Shown in pieces: positions 55,297-64,000 of a DNA stretch of 64,000 bases. The notes below the pieces were generated by a model. The model was given only the letters and a program-made list of their open reading frames with translations, was not told where the DNA came from and did no database searches. Source of the DNA: Sordariomycetes sp. S80-01Y (lineage: Eukaryota > Ascomycota > Sordariomycetes); the NCBI GenBank assembly GCA_037042185.1, contig JAXQJY010000031.1, positions 1,984,001-2,048,000 of the forward strand, read 5' to 3'. Position 1 is the first letter of the stretch; each line of letters begins with the position of its first letter. The translations under genes and the position numbers were made by a program.

Positions 55297-57852
55297 CTTG
55301 ACGTGATACTTGCCGTTTTCAGGGGTGAGGAGTGAGTATCACCTCAGCGATTGTTGACAGGCGCACTGGTAGCGTCTCCAACTGCAGGTCCCTGTGGGCA
55401 TTATGTCAGCAACCACAACAGTGATCTGATTTGCTGGTAGCGCCCAATGCACCCGCTGTGTGTCCTGTGGTGACCACTGTTGGAGCCGCCAACAGCAGCC
55501 GCCATCGCTGTAAGTGGCCTTCACAGTGGGCCTTGTCCGTAATGTTGATTTACCCTTGGCGTTGATGTCACCTAACCTAAAAGTCGACTATACCTGCAAT
55601 TGCCTGAATTTATGCCATGATAGACCCACCCTTGGCCTTGTCCCTGAGTGATTGCTCTGCGGGCAGAGACCAGATCATGGTGTGCAAGCATTGCCATGTC
55701 ATGGGCTCCCGCTCGGTCGCCCAAAGCTGTCACTCCAGCGTAGCAATATCAGAACATCTTTGCAAAGTCGCAGACTCAGTCCTTCCAGTGCAAGTCCAGA
55801 TCAAATCGTTCGTTGAAGGCGTCCCGCGAACCATCCTCTCGTCATAAAAATCTTCAACAGCCCTTCAGCGGGCTCTGGGGGTACGGGCAACACTGAATGA
55901 CAGGGTCAACTTCCGAATCCATCCCGCCAGTTTCTAGCGCGGACGGATTTCCTGACCCTTTCGCTGTTGGTATTATTGCAGATCCCCTTGGCATATGCGG
56001 AGGGCAGGATTAAGATGTGAGTAGAAGACCTCAAGCTGTGCTCTCCATGGACTCGGGATCTGTTCGACCAATCGACCGCGGTGTTTCTCAAACATTGAAC
56101 CCCTGGATCGGATGCGGACCACCCAGAGTGTGCGTTATCAGTGATGTTCCCTTGAATGCACCGCGGGGCACTATACCCTAGGAACACAAGGGGGATTATA
56201 AGGCGTCGCCTATGTGACCAACCAACTGAGAACCTGCTGGCGAAGTATTTGGCCCTCGTCGGATCTAGTCCAGCCTGCAAAACGTTGCGATCTCCGGACT
56301 GTCACAAGGTAGAACAAAAGATTCTATTTCTACGAAAGGAGACTCGCCTACAACGCTGATTACAATGCGTAGACAAAGCGCAACCTTCACTTTATGGTTC
56401 TCAGCGAGGTTGCCCACTGCCTGAAAACACTTCGGCACGAACACTGGAAGAAATCTGTTCGGCATGGATTCGGTCATCACAAACCTTAGTATGCGAAATT
56501 CATGAACTCCTGGAAAACTCAAAGTCATCTGACCGCCCATTGTCACTGCGCGACGAGAATAGACCACCTTGCAATTAAACCCTCTCGGGGCTTGGCGATA
56601 AAAGCCTTGGGCGGCATTCATTTCCGCATGGTGTAAGCTTATCTGTAAGCTTAAACCGAGGTGGTGGAGTTGGCGATCGTGAGGAAAATATCCAGATCCC
56701 AAGTTTTCCGGCGCCCGGAACCGGATCGTGGACATAGTCTCGTCTCAAATGGCGATGGATACTCCTCAATAGGCAACACTATGTGCACATTGTGTCTTAA
56801 CGGCCACTGTGGTGTGCTGTGCGAGGTAAGTTTAGTCCGACGTCAACTGAGGATCGCAGGGTAAGTGACTTCGTCTTGCAGGGGTCATTCAGGCGCAATC
56901 GGAGGATGCCGACGCTCTCTACCCCAGCGTCAAGAGTGAGGCAAGTAGGGTGACTGGACGAAAACCGGCGGTTCATTTTACATTCAACATTCTGGCTGAG
57001 TTAGCAGTATCGTGCTTTACCAAGAACCATCACAAGATCCAGATAACCTGTGGTGGTGGGGAAGAGGCGTGAGGGGTTCGCACTTGGCTACAGGGATGCC
57101 TATAAGCAGATGCCTGATCCGGCAGCCGTTCGAGGATCTCGAAAGCCAAGGGAGCGTTGGCCCATTGACTCGGCATCTCAAAGCCGAGTACACGTATGGG
57201 GTTAGAAGGTCGGGTTCAGTCAGAAGTATTACCAGGTCTTGATCAATGTGAGGAGAACTCGTGGATGAAAATCTGGAACGTCGACAAGGGCTATACAAGT
57301 CACGGTCGGTGAAACCACAGGAAATCCAAGATGGCAAATATCCGTTGCTGTTCAGATAAGAAAGACAGATAGACAGGGGTATTTGGTGGTGGTCCCCTGT
57401 CCCCGCAGAGATGCCAATTTCTCCAGACCCTGGTTTTCCCTCACCGGCAATTGGGCCTTGGACGATACCGCAAGCTCCCTCCCGATGCCGAGAGACTGGT
57501 GTGCAAGGCATCTCCGATTAATTTCCAACTCGTCAGTGCTTTGAGGATTGTAAAAGGACCAATTAGAGTAGGTTTGAACCTCCTCGACCCTGCTGTCGAA
57601 GAATAATGGTGCAAAAGACCCGCACGTGCTCAGTTGCCTCTTCGAAATGGTCCCTTCGGCTACCTATCGCAATGGGGAAGGCAACACCTCCGCGCGCGGG
57701 ACACATGCATGATTGGTGCACCATGAACTCTTGAGTTCGGGGACGGCCGATGGTCTCTGGGAGATGCTGGGCGAGGTCCCGATATATTATCCCCCTTCTC
57801 TCTCACCTGGGCGCTCACCTGGTCTGGTCCCCTCGCTCATCCATCGTCAATC
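55297..57852. other. Gene-poor 2.5-kb stretch
   Basis: No gene could be supported on either strand. Open frames of up to 164 codons (57511-57017, minus) have no family feature. A TATATTA at 57783-57789 belongs to the phosphatase promoter. Confidence 0.5.
57783..57789 (+). promoter_or_regulatory. TATA box of the alkaline phosphatase gene
   Basis: TATATTA, 64-70 bp before the ATG at 57853. Confidence 0.4.
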
Positions 57853-59425
57853 ATGCGTTTGTCTCTGTCTGTTGCCGTCGCCACAGGCGCGGCTCTTATT
57901 GAGCCTGCTTCTGCCACCCTGCACCGGGCGAAGAACTTTATCTATGTCGTCCCTGATGGTTATGGTGTCGCCAGTCAGGTGCTGGCCCGTGACTTTCTAA
58001 GCTTGACGGACGGGGATGGCACAGTTGAGCGTCCTAACTCCGCCCAGATCGGAGTGGACTCAATGGTAGAAATAGCACACTTTGACATACCATCGATGCT
58101 CGACTAACAATTTGTAGATCATGGGCACTGTCCGAACCTACGCCTCGGACAATCTCGTCACCGACTCCGCTGCCTCTGGCACTGCCTTTGCCTGCGGTGT
58201 CAAGACCTATAACGGCGCAATTGGCGTCGACGATGATGGTGAGCCTGTCGGCTCCATCCTTGAGGCCGCTCACCTGAAGGGTCTCAAGACCGGCATGATC
58301 GTCACATCGCGCATCACACATGCCACCCCCGCCTGCTACAGCGCCCACGTCCTCGACCGTGACTCTGAGAACGAGATTGCGGCCCAGCAGATCGGTTACA
58401 CTCATCCTTTCGGCTCGGTTGTCGACTTGATGATCGGCGGCGGGCGCCAGCATTATCTTCCCGCGAGCGAGGGCGGTGATCGTGAGGATGATGTCAACCT
58501 CATTGAGTGGGCTAAGGAGGAAGGCTACACGTACGCCTCCGACAAGGGCGAGATGGATGAGGTTATCAAGGATGGGAAGCTTCCTCTTCCTTTCCTCGGA
58601 TTGCTGGCTGACAGCCACCTCGAGTACGAGATGGACCGCGATCCGGAAGAGCAGCCTTCCCTTCTCAAGCTCGTCGAGACCGGTCTTGACACGCTGGAAG
58701 CGGCCACGAGCCGGAAGCACAAAGGCTACTTCCTCATGGTCGAAGCCTCTCGCATTGACCACGCTGGTCATGCCAACGATGCTGCCGCCCACGTGCACGA
58801 CACCCTCATGTTCAACGAGGTCATGGCCTACCTCAAGGACTTCGTGTCCAAGCACCCCGACACCCAGCTCCTCTCCGCTGCCGACCACGAGTGCGGTGGA
58901 TTAACTCTTGAGGACAACTACGATCCCACCGTCTTGACTCGCGCCCAGCACTCTGCCGAGTATCTTGTGGACCGGTTCGCGGAGGAAGCTGGCGACGACC
59001 GCGCTGCGTACCTGGCCGGTCTTATGCCCGAGTTCGGTCTCGAAAACTTCACCGACGAAGACATCGCTCACTGGATTGATATCTACGATGAGGAAGGCGC
59101 CCTTTCTATGGGCCCCGCCATCACCAACGTCTTCAACGCCGAAGCCGGTCTGCACTGGTCGACCGGCGGCCACACCGCGGCGGACGTCCAACTGCACGGT
59201 CACGCCGCGAACCCCCTGACCAGGGCGTACATGAAGGATCAGCTCGGTACTAACAACAACAATATTGTACTGCCAACTTATGTCGAGAAAGCTCTGGGTG
59301 TGAGCATGGGAGAAGCGACCAAGAAGTTGAGGAAGGATGGGTCGGATTGGGTCGAGAGGAGGGATATGCTGGATATGATCAAGCGGCAGAACTCGGCGGC
59401 GAAGCATCACGCCCATCACCATTGA
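57853..59425 (+). CDS. Secreted alkaline phosphatase
   Basis: Exons 57853-58065 and 58118-59425 (52-bp intron) encode 506 residues. The signal peptide is residues 1-22 (ends ASA). Metal and catalytic residues: VVPDGYG near the mature N-terminus, TDSAASGTAFACG with the nucleophile Ser (about 86), THATPA, EASRIDHAGHANDA and SAADHECGGL, and WSTGGHT with the last zinc His. This is the PhoA-type zinc/magnesium alkaline phosphatase, hydrolysing phosphomonoesters outside the cell under alkaline or phosphate-limited conditions. The C-terminus ends with a His-rich tail (KHHAHHH), unusual for the family. The join GVDSM-IMGTVRTYASD is the conserved segment before the nucleophile, so the intron is sure. 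Confidence 0.92.
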
Positions 59426-59812
59426 TAGGAGTCTTCCAGTAGCCAAGTTCACATCGTGGTCACCAAGTGTGCAGAGCTCCGCCTCTTTTGAGCCGCATCC
59501 CCTCCATGTCGCTGAGTGGTCAACACGTGTTGCATTGACAAGTCATCCTGCGGCAACCCGCCAATCACTAACCTCGACCCAAGCCTGTCGTATTTTGCGC
59601 ACATCTGGGGACACAGGAAGTGCGAGATTGAGCACAAGTGGGTCCCTAGTGTTTACACTGGAGAAACTAAAGTATATAAGTCGAGTGTTGTGGAACGCTT
59701 GCTTGCGGTTTCAATTGAGCCTCGACCCCGAGCCACCGCCCACCGTGTAACTCATCAACCTTATGAAAATCTACTGCATTTCTCAACACAGCGTAGCATA
59801 CTGGGATGCCAG
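59426..59812. other. Intergenic, promoter of the first C2H2-type paralogue
   Basis: Open reading frame sequence upstream of 59813 has no ATG start and no family resemblance. Core promoter not clear; TATATAAG at about 59672-59679. Confidence 0.45.
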
Positions 59813-61918
59813 ATGTCTGGCAACACTCAAGAGACGGAGTCAGTTCCCACTGTGCGGTCACAGCAGGGTCTGGCGCAACAACCCGCACACCATGGTTATT
59901 CTGAGTCGTCAACCGGCTCTACGTCATCTGGAGGCTCCTACTGGTCAAAGAGCTCTGAGAAATGGTCTACTGCTGCCCTACATCATGGGGAGAATCGAGT
60001 GGGGGAATGCGACGTCCCTGATAAGGAACCTCACGCCTCCGGTGTGATGCTGAAGAAGTGGAAGGCAGCGGACCCTGACCAATGGTTTGAGTATTATCTC
60101 AGCACAGAAGGCGAGCAACGACGGGCCAAACGCCATATGAGAATCAGTCAACAAACACATGACACGGACGGTAGTCTCTATACGTACGAGGTTCCTCATC
60201 GACTGTCCCAAACCCCTCGAGAAGATAGATTGGCACGGGACCAACGGACGCAAGGCAACACAACCCCTTATGAGAAGCCGTCTCATTTGCTATCAAAATC
60301 GAAGAATGGGGAAGTCAAACAGGTGCTAGAAGAGAGCTCAACTTGTCTGCAAGTCACGAATTCGGACCAACTAAACGTGGAGATAGAGATCACCAATCTC
60401 TTCAAGAAATGGCTGGAGCAATGTTTTAAAAGTCGAACATCCCATGCAGGTTCTTGTAAGGATGGGCAAGCTGCGCCGCCTGCTTTGGGTGAGGGCCGGA
60501 AAGCCCAAGAGACTCGGAACAGGAAGAGGTCGGGAGATTCCCGTGGTTATGGGAGTAATGAGGAGGACGAAGGTGACGAGTCGAATCGGAATCCAGCCAA
60601 GAAAAAAAGGCGAGGATCCCACGGTGATGGGAAGCGACTAGGCTGCCCATTCTTCAAGCATAACCCGGATAACCATCGACAGTACCCGTCATGCTATGGG
60701 CAAGGTTTCTGGAATACGCATGATATGAAGTGAGTAAGCAGGACATTGAAGTAGTTGGGTCCATTGCTGGAAGACACTAACATTAATCAGGACACATCTC
60801 TACCGATGCCACACCCCGCCCGAATTTCGATGCTTTCGTTGCTACAAACCTTTCGACAATGAGACAAGCTGCAAGGACCATTGTCGAAATATTACTTGTC
60901 GCAAAGAAGACCCACCAATGACAGAGATTGAAGGTGTCACAAGGGAGATGTACAGGAAGATCAAGCCGCGCTCACCAAATGGAGTGACAGAGTACCAAAG
61001 GTGGATCGACGTGTATTTGATACTCTTCCCAGACACAAAGAATGAAGCTATACCTTCCCCGTGTAGGTTAGAATCTCTTCACCCACGGCTTCGCGCTGAC
61101 TGGTACCAGATACAGGAGTCGATAGGCCTCATGTTTCCCCAGGAGATCGACGGAGCTGTCCACATCACTGTTCTTTCCTCGACGATCCCGAACTACTAGA
61201 GCGGTTTCTCCTGCGCGAATGTCCGCAACATGTCCGAGACTATCTAAGGATGCACAATTTTCCTCGGACGGCGACACCGAGCGAGATTCAAGCCTTCGAT
61301 CTACTCCACATCTTCTTACAACTCCTGATTCGGCTCATCGACGCACTCAAAGAACAATCGCGCAGAGAAGCGGCAACAAATAATGCCCAAGGGGTCTTTC
61401 AGGAGATTGGAAGCAATAGCACTTTGGTTCCCGTCACAGCCGCGCCTTTAGAAGGTGCTCAAGCAGCTGCGGAGACTCAAGGGTTGGAAACTTTTGGCGA
61501 CTCACTTGCCACTGACTTTACTCTGCCCCCAGGTCCCCCGGACCTCTTCGGCACAATAGATTACTTGGCACACACCAGTTACGATGAATTCGACTGGGAA
61601 AACATGTTCCATGATCCTCTGGCGAGTCAGTTGCCTCACTCAGACGACACCACTGGTCCTGTTCCACTGTTGACGAGCGGGTCGGACTCGGAATCCCTAG
61701 CGAATGCCTCATTAGGGGGGGCAGCGGAAGTTACACCGTACTCGCAAGAAGATCGTGCAGAACAGTGGCCTCCTCTAATTACTGGGCAAGTGAACCGTTC
61801 ACAGAAGCCGGTTCCTATCGTCGACCCTGGTGTTACTGTAGCTGATGGGGAGGAGGTTGACGTGTATGGTTTTAACGCTGATGATGACTGTACATTGTCC
61901 GATGTAAGCGTGGATTAG
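59813..61918 (+). CDS. Fungal C2H2-type zinc-finger protein, paralogue 1
   Basis: Exons 59813-60729, 60791-61062 and 61110-61918 encode 665 residues. A long disordered N-terminus (Ser/Thr/Gln/Arg-rich, with a bipartite-like KKKRRGSHGDGKR around residue 265) leads to the conserved core: GCPFFKHNPDNHRQYPSCYGQG (a Cys-containing pseudo-finger), then THLYRCH (first exon junction) and CFRCYKPFDNETSCKDHCR (second finger), and WIDVYLILFPDTK, the hallmark helix of this fungal family. The rest is acidic and Ser/Thr-rich. It is probably a nuclear protein of unknown function. The donor GTGAGT leaves phase 2 and restores the usual K-THLYR join. A close relative follows in tandem at 62602. Confidence 0.82.
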
Positions 61919-62601
61919 GGAAAAGGGAGACCCTTAGAACCCTAATTAGAAAATTCTCTCGCGGGATGAAACCAAAAGGTACATTTTCGTCCATCTTATG
62001 AGGCTGAAATCGAAGCCCGCGAGATGACTGGGTGCATTGGATCCGGGTCTGCCAATCTCACGGTGTATGAAACCAAACATAATCTCATCGCTTGCAATTT
62101 CTTTTGACAAGCTCCTGCAAGTTTCCTGGAGGTTACTATGAGGTCCAAGACGGGCCTATAAGACCTCAATTTTGACTTTAGCTAGCGGCAGCAGCCCCTG
62201 AAGTCAACATTGTCATTTGACCCCATTTACTTCACCGCGCGTTTCTTCAAAAACAGGTACCGGGTAGTTCTTACTCTCGACTGGATCGCATAACCGCCGC
62301 AAGACAGCCCTGGACTCGTGGCTCCAATCAAGAGACCATCCTAATCGGGCGCCAGCCCCCAACTCAGTGGTCAACCAATGACGGCGTTGATGCTCCGGCT
62401 GGACAAGGACGCCTCACCTTTTGGAGGAAGCGCACATCTTCTACATGTGCGCGCGCCCGAAGTAGACAGATGAGGCAGTCAGAGGTGACGAACGGATGGA
62501 TAACCCTTCCACTTCCGCAAGTTGGCTTGATCATATCCACACTTTCTTCCCATTCATGATCCAGGCCCCATTAAAGCCGTTTAGTGTCTGAGGCAACGAT
62601 C
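61919..62601. other. Intergenic between tandem paralogues
   Basis: No gene. Contains the 3' end of paralogue 1 and promoter of paralogue 2. Confidence 0.5.
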
Positions 62602-64000
62602 ATGTCTTACGTCAGGGGCTCGGAAAGCGACCCCACAGACATGAACTCGATAGAGCGTTGGTTCCACGGCAGACCCCAGTCGAACGTACACGATCGCCTC
62701 ATCTCGGGCACGTCGCCTCAGGCACAGCAAGTCGACCCGGCTTCTGCAAGGATATCCCAAGACCTTATCGAGCAGGTCCTACACTGTCCACAAACCGATA
62801 GCAAGCTGTATACACCCAATGGGATAGGTTGTTCCACCGAAAACGTCCCCGCTCGTTCCAGTCAGCCGATATCAGGGAAACCCCAACCCGTTCCGAAGCG
62901 AAGCTCGACTGCCCCCACGTTCACCTCCAGACTTGGAGAAAGGCTCAATGGAAACATCTTTCACCAATTCAAGAACTGGATCTCCGGCAGCCGTTTGGCG
63001 GGGCTTTCTCAGCACGAGCCCGAGTCGTCGAACCCGGACGCACTGAGGGAATGCGAGACAGATGGACCGAGCTCTGTCAAAAGAATAGGAAAGCGTCTGG
63101 GGGGGCGGAACGGACCCAACAAAAGCGACAGTGAAGAGGATAAACGGACTGCAAGAGCCAAGAAGTTGAGAACGTCAACACTTGGGGAGAAGCCGAGGTT
63201 TGCTTGTCCTTTCTATCAGCGCCATCCAGCACACCATCGTCCTTCACGAGCATGCTCCGGCAGTGGTTTCGACACGATGCATCACCTGAAGTAGGAATAT
63301 TCTTCTTCATATCCAGAAAATTGCTTACGAAGTTGTAGGCAACATCTCCAAAGATGCCATCGAGGAGGGGTTGGTGCCGAGCAGGTCACTGATGAGCAAT
63401 GGGAGAGACTCGAGAACATGCGTCAAATGGTTCGTAAAAAGGGCAGGAAAGAGAAATGGGAGACTCTTTACAAGCTTCTTTTCCCTGGAGATGCAACTAT
63501 CCCCTGTCATTGTAAGTCTGGGAATCGTGGCTCGTCCGAAAGAGTGCTGATGTATCCACAGACAGGCACCCAAAGGGTCCTGAGCCTATGAATCAAGTCG
63601 AAACCAGCCCTCCACCGGCCGTATCTGACAATAAAAGGCCTTGGAACGATCTCAATGGTTTCACAAGATTCGTATCTTGGAAGGGTCCCGAGCACGTTAC
63701 GAAACAGTTGAATATGGATACCTGCTCAAGCTCCCCGGGCGACGCTCATGCCGAGAGAACAAGATTCGCAACGATGTTCCCGGATCTGGTCGTTGACCTT
63801 GCTCAATTGTACCTTGAGGAAAAAGGCGGCTCAACACTGAGCATGAAAGACAATCTAACACGACCCATCAATGAAGAGAGCGCGGCTATCCAGGGATGCG
63901 GACTCGAAGACCCGTCAGCGAATCATTTGATCCCAGTTCCTCAAACCCGCTCTGCCTCCTCTCAATTACCACATTTTCCCCAATCAGAGCCACTGGGCGA
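62602..64000 (+). CDS. Fungal C2H2-type zinc-finger protein, paralogue 2, cut by the window end
   Basis: Exons 62602-63290, 63339-63511 and 63562 to the right edge, still open. Same intron positions and phases as paralogue 1: a phase-2 intron after ...HHLK and a phase-1 intron after the LLFP segment. The core is FACPFYQRHPAHHRPSRACSG followed by QHLQRCH, but the second finger present in paralogue 1 (C-x2-C ... H-x3-4-C, about 20 residues) is missing: the sequence goes directly to VTDEQWERLENMRQM and WETLYKLLFP. The start at 62602 is the first in-frame ATG. Nuclear localisation is likely (KKLRTSTL-type basic stretch). Function unknown. Confidence 0.82.

Noticed and set aside
57017-57511. Minus-strand 164-codon frame
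   Set aside because: Low-complexity Ser/Cys/Pro mix, no ATG-proximal or splice evidence.

Overview
The window is genomic DNA from a filamentous ascomycete (Pezizomycotina, probably a Sordariomycete). The evidence is short introns of about 45-150 bp with GT..AG borders and near-start or within-finger positions typical of these fungi, Zn2Cys6 regulators with the fungal-specific middle region, DUF3425 bZIP-like and C2H2 families known only from moulds, many MFS sugar and organic-acid carriers, and plant-polysaccharide hydrolases. Gene models below were spliced by eye; every intron-containing model except the broken ones gives an uninterrupted frame.

Left part (1-19.5 kb): the 5' end of a zinc alcohol dehydrogenase, a hydroxynitrile-lyase-like cupin, an SDR broken by a one-base frameshift, a decayed bZIP/DUF3425 gene, an MDR dehydrogenase lacking the structural zinc lobe, a GH78 alpha-L-rhamnosidase transcribed divergently from a sugar carrier, a second sugar carrier, a Zn2Cys6 activator and a xylitol/sorbitol-dehydrogenase-like enzyme. 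Glycosidase, two sugar porters, a pathway-type regulator and polyol/alcohol dehydrogenases side by side look like a catabolic cluster for a rhamnosylated plant compound. The rhamnosidase-carrier intergenic region carries four CreA-type hexamers, which fits catabolite repression.

Middle (19.5-37.7 kb): an NAD(P)-binding epimerase/reductase, a secreted alpha/beta hydrolase, a sparse 3.2-kb stretch, a BBE-type FAD oxidase, and then a 5.5-kb A+T-rich block with a C2H2 gene and a dynamin-like GTPase. That block is bracketed by two diverged direct copies of a roughly 280-bp sequence. A secreted GH43 glycosidase and a CHR chromate-transporter-family gene (with a GC-AG intron) follow.

Right part (38.5-64 kb): two divergent Zn2Cys6 regulators, a fumarylacetoacetate-hydrolase-family enzyme, an anion:cation-symporter MFS carrier and a ToxD-like enoyl-reductase-type MDR form a second compact catabolic-looking group. 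Beyond it lie a secreted endonuclease/exonuclease/phosphatase-fold enzyme, a DUF676-like hydrolase with a long charged tail, an aminoglycoside/ecdysteroid-kinase-like protein, a secreted alkaline phosphatase, and two tandem C2H2-type fungal paralogues, the second cut by the window end. No rRNA, tRNA, CRISPR or intact transposon was found.
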